A stretch of DNA of 64,000 nucleotides from NCBI RefSeq assembly GCF_033473495.1, contig NC_088940.1, positions 496,001 through 560,000 of the forward strand, in the 5' to 3' direction. Under the pieces are notes generated by a model. The model did no database searches and was not told the origin of the DNA. It worked only from the letters and a program-made list of their open reading frames with translations. Shown piece after piece: positions 11,401 through 22,254 of this stretch; position 1 is the stretch's first letter, and each line of letters starts with the position of its first letter. Source of the DNA: Cercospora beticola. Its lineage: Eukaryota > Ascomycota > Dothideomycetes > Mycosphaerellales > Mycosphaerellaceae. Made by a program: the position numbers and the translations under genes.

Positions 11401-13021
11401 AACGTAATAGGAGAGCTATACACTCCAAGTCTGCTTCGTCTCCTTCAGCGAGCAACATTTCCAGCGGGCCCCCTAGGGTTTCAGGCACTGTGCTTTTGCT
11501 GAGGACTTTTTCTAGGAGCGCGAGTCTCTTCTGCGGAGGTCGTACTTTCACGAGAGCTGGTACCACACGCGACAACACTTTTGGCGTGCAGGCTGCCCGA
11601 AGTAGTGTGTCGAGCATGGCCGCATCGCTGTTGCGTATTGCTGCTTGCAGAGCCGAGGCTTGTTTGTAGTCAACAGATGCGCCCATCCGTACTAGCTCTG
11701 TGGCTTCCCTGATATGTCTACACCGGACTGCACAGATCAATCGGCGATTCAGAGGCTCGCCGTCGAGGCCCAGTGCAGATAGCTTTCCCAATATTTTAAG
11801 GACACCTTGCTCAGTGGCGTTTGGGGGTATCCAGTCCAACGCTTCGGCAGCAATCCTGAAGGTTTCATGCGTCAAAATGTCCAGCATCTCGAGGTCCATT
11901 TGTGTCACTGCCAGTTTGAGTGCATTTCGCGGTCCAACGTTTAAGCTTACGCCTGCTGTAAGCAGCAGTCCAACAAGCTTCGACTCGCGATCCTGGACGT
12001 TGCGTAGCATTTTTTCCCTCAAAGTTGGATTGTCCGAGATGAAGCCAGCTTCTATGAGCAATTCGAAGAACGCATATCTGCTCGAGGAACCCATTTGGCA
12101 GATTGTGTTGCAAGCAGGTACCTAGTCATAGCGGGCTAATTCGTCCGGCTTGGTGTATGCAAGAACGACTGCTGTGGCAGAGAAGTTGTGAGTTGACAAC
12201 ACTCTTGTCAGCATGCGCTCGTTTGCGATAGTGGGAAGGTGTGAAAGGCACTGTAACAACACAGCTGGCGATACATTTGCAGAGGAATGCAAAACACGTC
12301 GCCAGACCTCAACTGGTAAGACACAGGGAGCGGTTAAAAACAGCCTGGTCATGTCAAGATGTTCAAACTGCAGACGCTTCGCCATATCCCTGTGACATTC
12401 TGAGGCATCTGCGCCAAAGCTTAGCAGAAGACCCATTGCTTGCACGCAGCCTTTGTCGAAGGCCAGTCGAAATGCTGCATTGAGAACTCGAGCATGGATA
12501 CCAATCTCGCACAATAACCGTACGTACTCTAATTCCCGGGGCGAGGTGACCGTATTCAATTCGAGGACTTGATTCAGCCACGGAACTTCGGTGTGCTGAT
12601 CGGCACCATGGCGAGAGCGCCAGAGCTGGTACAGACTCGACGCAATCGCATGCTGTGCTACTGCTTGGGCTACACCCACCGGTCTCAGGGGATACTCAAC
12701 GAGCAAGGCGTCGATGACTGTAGCGACCTCATCGTCTGTGAAGACCCAAGTGCTTGGATCGGCTTCCTGGCGTTGTGGCTCGAGCTGGGACTGAGATTTG
12801 GAGAGTCGGACATTCTCCCAAGGCCGCGCCGGGGCCGTGACATTTGGGATTGCGGGATGCGCTGGTCGCTGCGATGCCAACAGCGATCGTGCCTCGATGG
12901 TTTCCAGATGGATAGGAGGACGGAGAGGAGCTGGACGTTGTCGCGTGTCGAGTCGCCGAGGTGGGGCAAGATTGGCCTTGGCGAGCAGCGTCTCCTCGCG
13001 AAGATTCACGTCCGTCGCCAT
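8407..13021 (-). CDS. giant ankyrin-repeat protein, in-frame TAG
   Basis: Two exons, 9256-13021 and 8407-9200, joined by a textbook intron (gtaagt, ctactaat, tag). They give 1519 codons from the first ATG at 13021, but codon 300 is TAG (12122-12124). On both sides the frame reads as ankyrin-type helix pairs; examples are VQAMGLLLSFGADAS before it, and LVGLLLTAGVSLNVG, LHLVLQHGASINHQG and IRLLVTKGADPYAAS after it. At least twenty degenerate repeats fill the protein; the N-terminal 100 residues are proline- and arginine-rich. Ankyrin arrays bind proteins, and large fungal ones are often linked to nonself recognition, which is not shown here. Either a separate gene starts at ATG 12094 or the stop is a mutation, an error or a readthrough site. 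Upstream coding exons cannot be excluded. Confidence 0.8.
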
Positions 13022-13369
13022 GACATGAACAAGACGCGCCACGCCACCTGCTGAAGAGCAACGAGAGCCAGACCGCCGCTTGAGAATGGCCGCCAAAGCA
13101 GAAGCAGAAATGGAGAAAGATGGATTGGCGCGGCCTCAACGCCACTGGTGTGACTGGCGGCTGCAGTGCGGGATGCGTTGACACTCGCTGGAGCGGCAGT
13201 GCACGATGAAGGCAACCTGCATCGACGTCGACCGCCTGTGGTGACCTCAGCCTCAGCCTTGTGGTGGCTCGCTTGCTCGGAGACCTCTCTTCTTGCTGCT
13301 GGTCATTATTCCATTGCCGCCGGAGAGCATCCATCCTCGCTGCTGGCCGGTCTGCCTCATTCTACCGCC
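13022..13369. promoter_or_regulatory. shared divergent upstream region of ankyrin and vWA/alpha-kinase genes
   Basis: About 350 bp between head-to-head start codons. It is GC-rich and long frames run through it by composition. No distinct promoter element can be named. Confidence 0.45.
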
Positions 13370-15851
13370 ATGCCTCCACCACACTCTGCCTCCATCTCGC
13401 GCAAATCTGTGTGCCCCCGAAGACCTGGAGGCGTTGTCCGAGCAATTGTTGCAGTCTTCCACGAGTCGTGTAACCTCCCCGACTGTCGTGGCATCGCGCC
13501 GATGGTCATCTACTTCTGGCTCCAGGTCTCAAATGCTTGCCGACCCTCCGCAGCAGACAGTAGACAGCCTGTTGCCGGACTCGCTACGGCTCTATCGCAG
13601 CTCCCGGGTGTCGCGCGTAGCTGGCACGGAAAGTATACCTCCTGATGGAACTACGTCTCCCGGCCGCGAGGACTTCTTCGCCCGCCGTACTCCCGAAGCC
13701 TCGGTCGCAAGAACATTATCCTCCACTCAGCAGCTCTCCCTTGCGCGCCGCCCACCATACCGGGGTGCAAGTTCAAGGTCAAGCAATCTGATGAGACAAC
13801 TGCGCAGCGAGACGAATGACGCCAACGCCCGCAGTCACCGGCTGCCAGATGCTGGGCTATTCAGGAAGATGTGTTCCACAGATGTCCTATTTTTGATCGA
13901 CTCAACTGGCTCGATGGGTCCATACATCAGTGCTGTCCGAGACCAGGTCAAAAGCATTGTTGCGGACATCAAGCGAACTTTCCTAGGGTAGGCTGATGTA
14001 CGCATCGCGGTGGTGAGCTACAAAGATCATGGAGATGCCGATGAACTCCAATCCCTAGACTTTACGGAAAGCACGGCCGAGATACACGGATTTGTCGACA
14101 GCCTTTATGCTGCAGGCGGTGGCGATTGCCCAGAAAATGTGCTAGGAGGCCTCGATCGCGCACTGCAGCAGTCATGGTCCCATCAGACACGTTGCCTTGT
14201 TCATATCGCCGATGCTCCGCCACACGGCCGCTCCTTGAATGACCTACTTCCTACGCAAGATGACTACCACATTGACGGCAGCGAGCCACATGGTTTGGAG
14301 CACGAAACGCTGATCAGGAATGCCATCGAGCTCAACATCAATTACGCTTTGCTCCGCATAAATGGGGGTGAACATGGGACCGATCGCATGGCGCTTGCGT
14401 TCTCGCACTTGTACGGAGTGAAGAACGCGTCATTACTGCCGTCCAATCTCTACTTTCACGAGGTCCGCCCTGCCACGCTGCCACGAATCAGGCATGCCGG
14501 TCTCCTGACCGAACCACAGTTCGAGGAGCTAGCTCTTGGTACGACGTACAGCGAACTTCGGCATCTTGTTTGCAGGACAGTGACCAGTTCTTTCGCTCGT
14601 ACAGCTAGTCGCCTGACGATTGCTCGTCATGGTGCTGCCGCTTCCAAGTACGCAGGTAAAAGCTCCGATTCCATCAAGATCTCTCTGGAGCACATCCCGC
14701 CGCGGTGGAATGATCTTATGTGGTTCGAGGACGTCTTCGACACCGAGGGCTTCTGTCCGGCAGGTGTACACGAACCCAGCACCCTCAACGAGATGATGCA
14801 ATCTGATACAAACATACCAGTCAGCACTGCAGAATTCGTTGTTCGTGCACGATCCAAGCCTTTTGCTCACGGTGCTATGCGTGCTGCATCATACGCGCGC
14901 ACTGCCGCTTCTCATAGCCCCTTTGTACTCAAGACTTATCTCAAACCCGGTAACTGGCGGCCGCAAATGGTCGAAGACATGAAGATACAGACATTGGCGA
15001 AAGCGTTCGCCCTCGAGTTTAACGGACTGCTCAATATCGACCCGCCGCTTGATTTTGTCGTTACCTCATGCTTACAGAGCAAGGCAATCGATACTTCGAG
15101 AAAGCCCGGATCATCGATATCTTCGGAACCCTACATCACTGGCACCTATGTGAAATACAATAACAACACCATGTGGGTGAACCCGGAGTCTGGCGATGAA
15201 TTTAACCAGTTGGTTCAGACCTTCTCCCATTTTACTTTTAAGCGCTCGTACGGCCACCTTCTCGTAAATGACCTACAGGGAGATGCCGTGAGTCGTACAC
15301 TGACAGATCCAGCTATCCAAACTCTGGACCCACAAAGGTTCAAATTGAGCGACACCAACCTCGGCGAATCCAGCCTGAAGCTCTTCTTCGTATCCCATGA
15401 GTGCACCAGGTTCTGCAACGAGCTATGCCTCATCAGCAGTAAAGAAATGTTCTCACCTGGTGCTACGAAGAGATTCAGAGAGAGCTGGCCCATTCCAAAA
15501 CCCACTGTGTTCTGCTCAAACAAACTGTGTCGAAAGATTATGCGTCATAACAAGGCCAGAGAGTCTCCCGAATATCAAGGATATCAGTGGTGCAGCACTT
15601 GCTGGCCACAGCTGGAATTGTACAAGAAACAGTTGGTATGTGAGGCACCGGGCGAGGATCACGAATTTGAGGTATCGGAGTTCTTCCACCAGTCGCAAGG
15701 CGAGTCCACTCCTCGTGAGTGCGAGCGCCATCGACCCATGAATACCGCGTCTTCCAGAGCTGCTGCAGTCGGAGGGAGCATGTTTAGCAGGATGAAGTCG
15801 AAGAAATCTAGAGAGTCACTTGCAGGCTCTATTTCGGGTAAAATGTGGTGA
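13370..15851 (+). CDS. von Willebrand A plus alpha-kinase protein, in-frame TAG
   Basis: The vWA domain is clear: DVLFLIDSTGSMGP (MIDAS DxTxS) near 13881, RIAVVSYKDHGD, and GGDCPENVLGGLDRAL. It is followed by an atypical alpha-kinase domain: ATP-lysine region FVLKTYLKPG, YITGTYVKYN, catalytic LVNDLQG, LTDPAIQT, SDTNLG, and the zinc site HECTRFC. The architecture matches Dictyostelium vwkA. Beyond the kinase, CSNKLCRK and CSTCW could form another zinc site. The frame is continuous except for TAG at 13989-13991, which sits inside the vWA fold between KRTFLG and ADVRIAVV; downstream are 619 sense codons. The start is unsettled: ATG 13370 needs a 46-nt intron (13409-13454), while ATG 13533 needs none. 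The gene is head-to-head with the ankyrin gene. Confidence 0.85.
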
Positions 15852-16941
15852 TTTCTGTTGAAGCCAAACGAGGCGGTATTCGGGAAATATGTCTGCTGGT
15901 CTTCGGTTATGACAGTCGTCAGATAGTCATTCCAGTACGTGAGATCCAAATGATGCTTCTTGACTTGAAATCGGTACTTCTGAAGGTGTCCAATCATTCC
16001 TGCAATTTAATCGAACTGTAGTCAGCAAGAGCGAATGACCAAGGTTGGCGGAGAAGAAACCCTTCTCATTTCACAAACCTGCATCAACTCGCATAATGCG
16101 GCAAGAAGATCTATCGAGATGTAGATTCAGAGGTGAAGTGAAGTCGCTTGTGGCCTTATCCTTGTAGCATGTGGAGTCAGCAGGCCCGGCATGTTGGAAC
16201 GCCATGGGAAGACGCGCTCGCGCGAACGGAAGGTGGAGCGAGATGACCGAGTCTTGGCGCGGCTGTCTCGATAACAACAACGCGTGCAGCTTCGACTATC
16301 TAGTAAGACAGCCATTCTCGAAGACAAAGCTTCGTGCATGTGTCATCGCTGAAGATGCCAAAATCTCGTAAGATCTATGTAAATCCTCTAGCATGGGTAG
16401 GTCTGGCTTGTCCTTAGGTTCCGAGACTCGACCGTCAACTTCGAGGTAGCCCAGTGAGGCGAAGACGATACCAGAACAACACTTCGAGGACTCATGCAAG
16501 ACTTTTGCTGGCTGTAGCGACTAGAATGTGTTGGTCTGATGCCGGGATGACTCGAACCCCAGGACTCGTATGCTGATCCGGCCGGTGGACTTCACACATG
16601 AGCGACGGTATCTCGCCCGGAGACAGCTCATACAGCCCCTCAGCTGCACAAGTACGCATCTTGCAGCGTCTCTTGGAAGACGGGACCTCCATTACAAGCG
16701 CATTTCGTTGAGAGCGAGAGCCATATCGAGGACCGAGATCGAGAGCGAACTGTTTCAGCCAGCATGAATACGATGCACAGGAAGCCATACACACTCATAG
16801 CGGTGGCAATGGAAGTATTCTTAACACTCACAGCTCCAGCCAGCTCATCCTTGAAAACACCCTGCTGTCCAGAATTCCAGACGCAAGATCTCGCCTAAAG
16901 CATCCAGATCTGGTAGAGCTCAACAGCCACCAATCTTGGCC
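15852..16941. other. 1.1-kb intergenic region
   Basis: No supportable gene. It lies between the 3' end of the vWA/alpha-kinase gene and the next start codon. Around 16134-16145 it contains ggtgaagtgaag, a reverse-strand copy of a motif seen in other promoters here. A tRNA-like T-arm at 16537-16560 was examined and rejected. Confidence 0.5.
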
Positions 16942-18704
16942 ATGCAAACAGCTTATCCTGCTGTAACTTCAGCACAACCTTGGCATATCACTGACCACCT
17001 CGATGCACCTCTCAATCCCTCTACCACTTTCCGCATTGAGATTCAAAACATACCACCTATGGCGCCTCTGACCATGATACATTTTGTGGATGGCCGAGGA
17101 GACGGTCGTCCAAGTCGACAGGCGCGTTCACACGCGGCTAAGATGGCGAGGCTCAAGAAGCGGGCTACTGTCGCCAGTGTCGAATACGCTTTACAGCAGT
17201 TGGCAGCGACTCTTGCTGCTCCTTCTTCGCACTACGGATATATGGAGGATGCAGAGACGTCGAGGCAAGCATACGCCATTACGCCTACCGAGAGTGTAAT
17301 GTTGGGAGGTCTTGCGTCGCTGGCAAGTGCCGAATCGGGATCGGAAGAGGAGAATATTGCTGTTGCTGCTGTGGAACCAGCTTTCTCAGTACCTGAAGTA
17401 CTTCCTGCGACGCTTGGTGCATTGTCGCCATCTTGCATCGCGCCAGCTGCATCGACGCAAACCATTGAATACAGTAAGTGCTTTCTTCCAATACGAGGTG
17501 CTCTGTTTGGTATCTGACCTTGCTTGCAGTGACCCAGGTGTTCTGGCCGCAATTTCACATGCATGGAGACGACCATCAAGCTCCCCTGCTGCATGCATAC
17601 TGCGACAAATCCTTGTTCTACCACTATCTCAATTATGTCTCGGCGGTACATCTGGCTGTCCTGTCGAATCGCATAACTCGTCCTGCCACCGTCAAGAGGC
17701 TGGTGCACTACCAAAGCGAAGTCATCACACTGGTGCGCGACAACGTCAGCAAGTCCATCTCCGCAGAATGGGCTATCATCCTAGTGATTGCGCTGGCTGC
17801 CATGGACTACCAAGAGTGCTTGATGCAGCCTGAAGTTGAGGAATTGATGTTTGTTCCTTACATGCCTACTGCGGACTGGCTGAATGTCTTTGGCCGCTTT
17901 CGTCCTCATGCATCACATTTCGCTGGTATGCATGCGCTAGTCGACCGGGCTGGTGGCTTCAATGCCCTGCCCTTGAACGGGTTGCGGGGAAGAGTGGCTT
18001 GGGCGGACCTTGTACAAGCTGCCATGACTGGATGTCGACCCAGCACACCCTGTATCTGGAAAGAGACGACATCGATTACACCCCTACACAACCAGTCCGC
18101 TGCTGCCGTCGTCCTGGCATTTGGCGATGTACCTGGAAGCTTGCCTCGCGAAATGCTCGATGCCTTGCAACAGCTTGCTGCGCTTGACATATTATTCTCC
18201 CGTACCGACTTCACAAATGTGGACAAGAGGACGATGTATCAACTGAAGATGCTCCGAAATATTGTTGAATACGACATGATCTGTCTCCGATCCTGGAAAG
18301 AACTGTCGGATGTCTCCCGCGAATCATCATACTGCGCAGTCTACGAGATTGTCCGCATCGTCTCGCTGCTATACTGCCAGGCTGTGATCCTCGGCCTGCC
18401 ACCACACAGTGGCTGGCATCTGAAACTGCTGGAAGAACTTCGAGACGTCGTAGAACTTTCCAGAGTCTTGGAATGGAGCACTGAGCAAGGTCAGGATCTG
18501 CTCGTGTGGGCTCTGTGCATCGCAGGCATTGGGGCACTTGGCAGCAAGATGGAGGCATTCTGGCTGAACATGTTCGGGCAAGCGAGGCGATTGCGAAGTT
18601 TGCACGATCGATCGTCGATACGCGATGTCGCGAAGCAGTTCTTGTGGCAAGATGCTGTTTGCGGCAAGGGACTCGATATGCTCTGTGCTCGACAGCTTGG
18701 TTGA
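16942..18704 (+). CDS. fungal-specific regulator-like protein (RSHAA/DUF3468 type)
   Basis: Two exons (16942-17473, 17530-18704; intron gtaagt...ttgcag) give 568 residues. The true ATG is at 16942. Residues about 45-75 carry IHFVDGRGDGRPSRQ followed by ARSHAAKMARLKKR, the short N-terminal signature of fungal-specific transcription-factor-like proteins that lack a Zn2Cys6 cluster. The C-terminal 380 residues are all-helical and resemble the fungal-specific transcription factor C-terminal region: FHMHGDDHQAPLLHAY, then ISAEWAIILVIALAAMDYQE. No DNA-binding cysteine cluster is present, so regulation may be indirect. Function is unknown in most members. Confidence 0.75.
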
Positions 18705-18965
18705 TATGGGCTGCCTGTAGCACTGCGTCCGGCTTCTGGCATTGCATGTTGTCGGCGACGGTTTTCAATAGTGAAGTCGGCACGTGCCGGTCACTGAGTC
18801 CGTGAAGCCGCGTGAAGTCCAGAGTGCCTTCCCGAAGTGAACAGGCAGACGCGACGCGACTTCAAATTGGTCGTACCCACAACAACTCGACTTGGCGGCC
18901 TGACCAACCTTACATCATCTGCGACACCAAAAACAAACACAAGTTCACCACGCCCCAACAGCAAG

Positions 18966-20749
18966 ATGCCGGACTTCTGGGATCTTCCGCGCAACGTGCG
19001 CGACAAGATCTACCGCATGCACCTCGTGCACGATGAGGCCATCGATTCGGAAAAGCATTACGACATGTGCCGCGTCTACTACCCGCCGTACTCCTCGGAG
19101 TACATGCCTGCATTGCTACGCTTGTCTGACAGGGCGGATCGTGAGGCAGCACCGATATACTTCGGCGAGAATTGCTTCAAATTCCCCAGCTTGAGCACTG
19201 GTAACATCATGTTCTCGCTGGACAAACGTCACGCGCGTCTCGTCAAGAGAATTGATTGTGACTGGGATCCTGCGGCCACGTTGACCGGCTTTTTCTTCGA
19301 TCAGATCGCGAGCATCAAAGGTCTCCAAGAGCTCAATTTGAGGGTGGACGAGCAGGCGATGGTTCACAGCGCTCTGTGTAAGCGAGACATTCGACAGCGT
19401 TACCGCCTCAAAGATACGTTTTCCGCTCAAGAACAGCTTGCCATATACCGCTTTCCCGGTATGTGCAGCCTGGTGTCTCTGCGCGGTATTCCGACTGTGA
19501 ACTTCATGAAACGCACAAACCCTGCAGATAAGACGAAGGATTTTGGAGGTCCAATCCCAGGAGGAGTCCTCTTGACGCAAGTTGCTCCCCTGATCGCAAG
19601 ACCTGCAGTCAAGGCGAAAACCAAGAAGGCCTCGAAGGGCAAGCGTAATACGAAAAAGAGGTGAGTTTCCAACGAAATTGACGCACCAGGAATTTTAACT
19701 CATGACCACTCAGCAGAAGCAACGATTCGTACTTCGATTTTCTAAGTCTTCCTCCTGAGCTTCGCAATCGAATTTACGACCTACTTTTGCGCATCGACGG
19801 ACCCATTCACCCGTCCAAGAAGCCGCCGAGCACCAAACCAAAATCGTGCAGCTCCACGCAAGGATACGAATCTGCGCTGTCTTTGCTCGGCGTGAACAAG
19901 CAGATACGCGATGAGGCTGTTGGCATATACTATGCCAATCCTCTGGTCTTCTACTATCCGACGCAGTTCCACGCGTTCATGGTGGACCTCGGCGTTTTGC
20001 GTCGTAGTGTCATCACTGATGTTACCATTCACTATGACAACACAAAACGTGGCGGCATCGACCTGGTCGACCTTTCCTTCCCACTTCTTCGAGACCTGAC
20101 GGGGCTGAAGAGGCTCCAAATTACCATGCAGAACACACTATTCAACAAGATCTACATTCGGGGATGGATGAACCGTTGGAGAATGGATAACGCAAACCCA
20201 AGCTGCATTCCTGGCATGAAGATGCTTTTCAGCCTGCGCGGCATCGTCGACATCAAAGTCCGAGACATAGAACTGGAGGAGGCATACCAGAAGGCGGTCG
20301 AAGATAAAGTGTATCCCAACTTCGATCCGCACTCTCGCAGCTACCATGTTCTGAAACTCACTGCTGCTCTGAGCCACTTCAATGAGGCCCTGAAGCTTGC
20401 ACAGAAAGGCGCCATCAATGAGGAGCTACTCCAAGACAACAAGTGGCACACCTGGGATGACTTTCCAGAACTCCCAGAGGAAGAGGAGTCCGATGAAGAA
20501 GACGAGGCAGACGAAGACGAAAGCATGGACGAGCAGCAGGACGTCACCAATCATGTCGAGGCTGGACCGAGTGACGGAAACAACATGCCAATCATCATTG
20601 CACCTGGCCATGCCCCTGCACCAGGACCCAGACGATCTGCTCGTCTTTCCGCCAAAGCCGCCGAAGTGATTTCCGCGCAGGAGGATGATGCAGAGGATAT
20701 GGAAGTTGATAATTACGACGGTGGTCGTGGCGCCAGTCCTGAACTCTGA
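18966..20749 (+). CDS. tandem F-box-like (2EXR-type) protein with acidic tail
   Basis: Two exons (18966-19660, 19714-20749) give 576 residues. The protein is an internal duplication. FWDLPRNVRDKIYRMHL at residue 3 opens unit one, and FLSLPPELRNRIYDLLL opens unit two, encoded almost immediately after the intron. Both are the L-P-x-E-x-R-x-x-I-Y start typical of fungal F-box-like/2EXR domains. Each unit continues into predicted leucine-rich strands and helices. Unit one ends in a lysine-rich stretch; the C-terminus is a strongly acidic run (EEEESDEEDEADEDES) followed by RRSARLSAK, suggesting nuclear or chromatin location. The acceptor reads cagcag, so NAGNAG splicing would add or drop one codon. 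Confidence 0.78.
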
Positions 20750-21121
20750 GGTAAAAGGCTGTGCCACACATCGCTTGCGGCGAGAGGTGGCTCAAGGATT
20801 TCTCACTGCTTGCGCAAGTTTGGAACAGCTCGGAATTTGTCAAGCTTCTTTTTCTCCTTCTATCTTTGCTATGGTTATTCGTCTCATTCTGCTCAAGCTG
20901 ATCAGCTGAGGATGGTGGTCTGGTAGACGTTCGGCGCAGCTACATCTGTTCAGCGTAGCGACGCCTCGATATGTTGCATAAAATGTCATCACGAGCAGAA
21001 CTCCTCTCTAAACATTGTTCGACCCACAAGCAGTCTCCTACATCTCATTCGTAATATTGACAATCAACCCCGCCAGATCATTAACGGTTTCCCCTTCAGG
21101 CCCCATTCTATCGCTCCTCCA
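20750..21121. other. 372-bp tail-to-tail spacer
   Basis: Separates the convergent 2EXR-type gene and the 213-residue hypothetical gene. AT-richer, with no open frame of note. Confidence 0.5.
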
Positions 21122-21763
21122 TCACCATACACCATGGTCCGGCCTCCTGCCCAATACATCGACAACAGTGTCCCTCAATTCACCACTCTCGTCTCCTGCA
21201 ATCCACCATGTCCCACTTTCCAATCTCTGCAACAACAATGCTACCCCCTCTTCGCCCTTGCATTCTTGCATGACTGGCCACCAGAGTCCGTTGATCTGCT
21301 CTCGAATGTCCAGATTCAGATACAGCCAAGTGAGTAGGTCTCCGATATCGTCAATACCACTCAGATTGTGCTCGAGTACAGCCAGATCCCAGTCGACGTA
21401 GTTGCTGGGTGTCGGGAGGAGAGGTGCATTTGTTTGCCCTTGCTGTGACGCAGAGGAAGCAGATCTCGAAAGTCGATTGCGGATGCCTTTGTATAGCCTT
21501 CTGCCTCTCACAACGAAGAGGCAGAGTGGTCGTAGCTGCGTTGTCTCGATGTGTGACCCAGTCGTTTGTTCGTCCGAGACAGTGTCTTGGTCTGGATCAC
21601 TATCGATTGAGCCTTCTTCCTCTTGGTGATCTGCAATGTAGAAAGTTGTAGAGTTGTAGACAGCATCGTAAACTTGAGCCTGCAAGTTTCCGCAACTGTC
21701 GAATGTTATGTCTTGCTGATGGAAGAAAAAGTCCGTCATTGTCATTGGTTCTGTAGATCTCAT
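21122..21763 (-). CDS. hypothetical 213-residue protein
   Basis: A single exon starting MRSTEPMTMTDFFFHQ, with another ATG six codons in. The middle is acidic and serine/threonine-rich (EEEGSIDSDPDQDTVSDEQ), then a short basic patch (FVVRGRRLYKGIRNRL), and a C-terminal third that looks folded (WDLAVLEHNLSGIDD; LESGTWWIAGDESGELRD). It has no signal peptide, membrane segment or recognised domain. Confidence 0.5.
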   Translation of the reverse strand: MRSTEPMTMTDFFFHQQDITFDSCGNLQAQVYDAVYNSTTFYIADHQEEEGSIDSDPDQDTVSDEQTTGSHIETTQLRPLCLFVVRGRRLYKGIRNRLSRSASSASQQGQTNAPLLPTPSNYVDWDLAVLEHNLSGIDDIGDLLTWLYLNLDIREQINGLWWPVMQECKGEEGVALLLQRLESGTWWIAGDESGELRDTVVDVLGRRPDHGVW

Positions 21764-22254
21764 TTCTGTGAGTCGAGGAGTGTCTTTGAGTGTTTGCTAT
21801 GCAATTCGAAAAGTCTTGGTTCTGATTGTCTTCTAGTTCTCGAGAGAAGTGGAGAGTATTCTGAAGAAGCAAAAGTAATTGCTTGCTGGGCGAGAGAGAG
21901 GTAGTGGTGCATTTTCGGCGGCGTGAAGACAGAGCTCCACGTGGGAAAGTTGGACAAGGACTTTGTTGTTCTGTAACGTCAGGCGGTGAATTGCTAGAGC
22001 ACGGAGGCTGAGGCGTAGCGTGTAGGACTGCGCGAGCGTTGATCATGAGGGCAAGGTCTGTCAGCAGTCAGTCAACTGTTCTCTTTCAATTATGTACTGT
22101 TAGACATCGTATTGTGCGACATCGTGAACCCCTGTTCTCGTTCTATCGTGCTATCTGAGCGGAGTAGCGACGATCATGCAACCGTATGTACAAGCATAGG
22201 GGTATCTCAAATCACAATGCAACGCCGAGAATATGCAGTCCATGCGCCAGACAA
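21764..22254. other. 491-bp upstream region of the 213-residue gene
   Basis: No supported gene. It contains the promoter of the minus-strand gene ending at 21122 and the 3' flank of the next minus-strand gene. Confidence 0.5.

Noticed and set aside
12077..12125. Short intron removing the ankyrin TAG (donor gtacct)
   Set aside because: The TAG lies just before that donor, so it would stay in the exon; an earlier donor would delete repeat sequence and has poor signals.
13946..13991. 45-nt intron removing the vWA TAG (gtcaaa...gtag)
   Set aside because: It would delete the conserved vWA helix VKSIVADIKRTFLG.
16537..16620. tRNA-like T-arm (ggttcgagtc) on the minus strand
   Set aside because: The T stem does not pair, no D arm or A box lies at the right distance, and no acceptor stem can be built.
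16942..18704. Zn2Cys6 transcription factor
   Set aside because: No cysteine cluster is present in the N-terminal region or just upstream.
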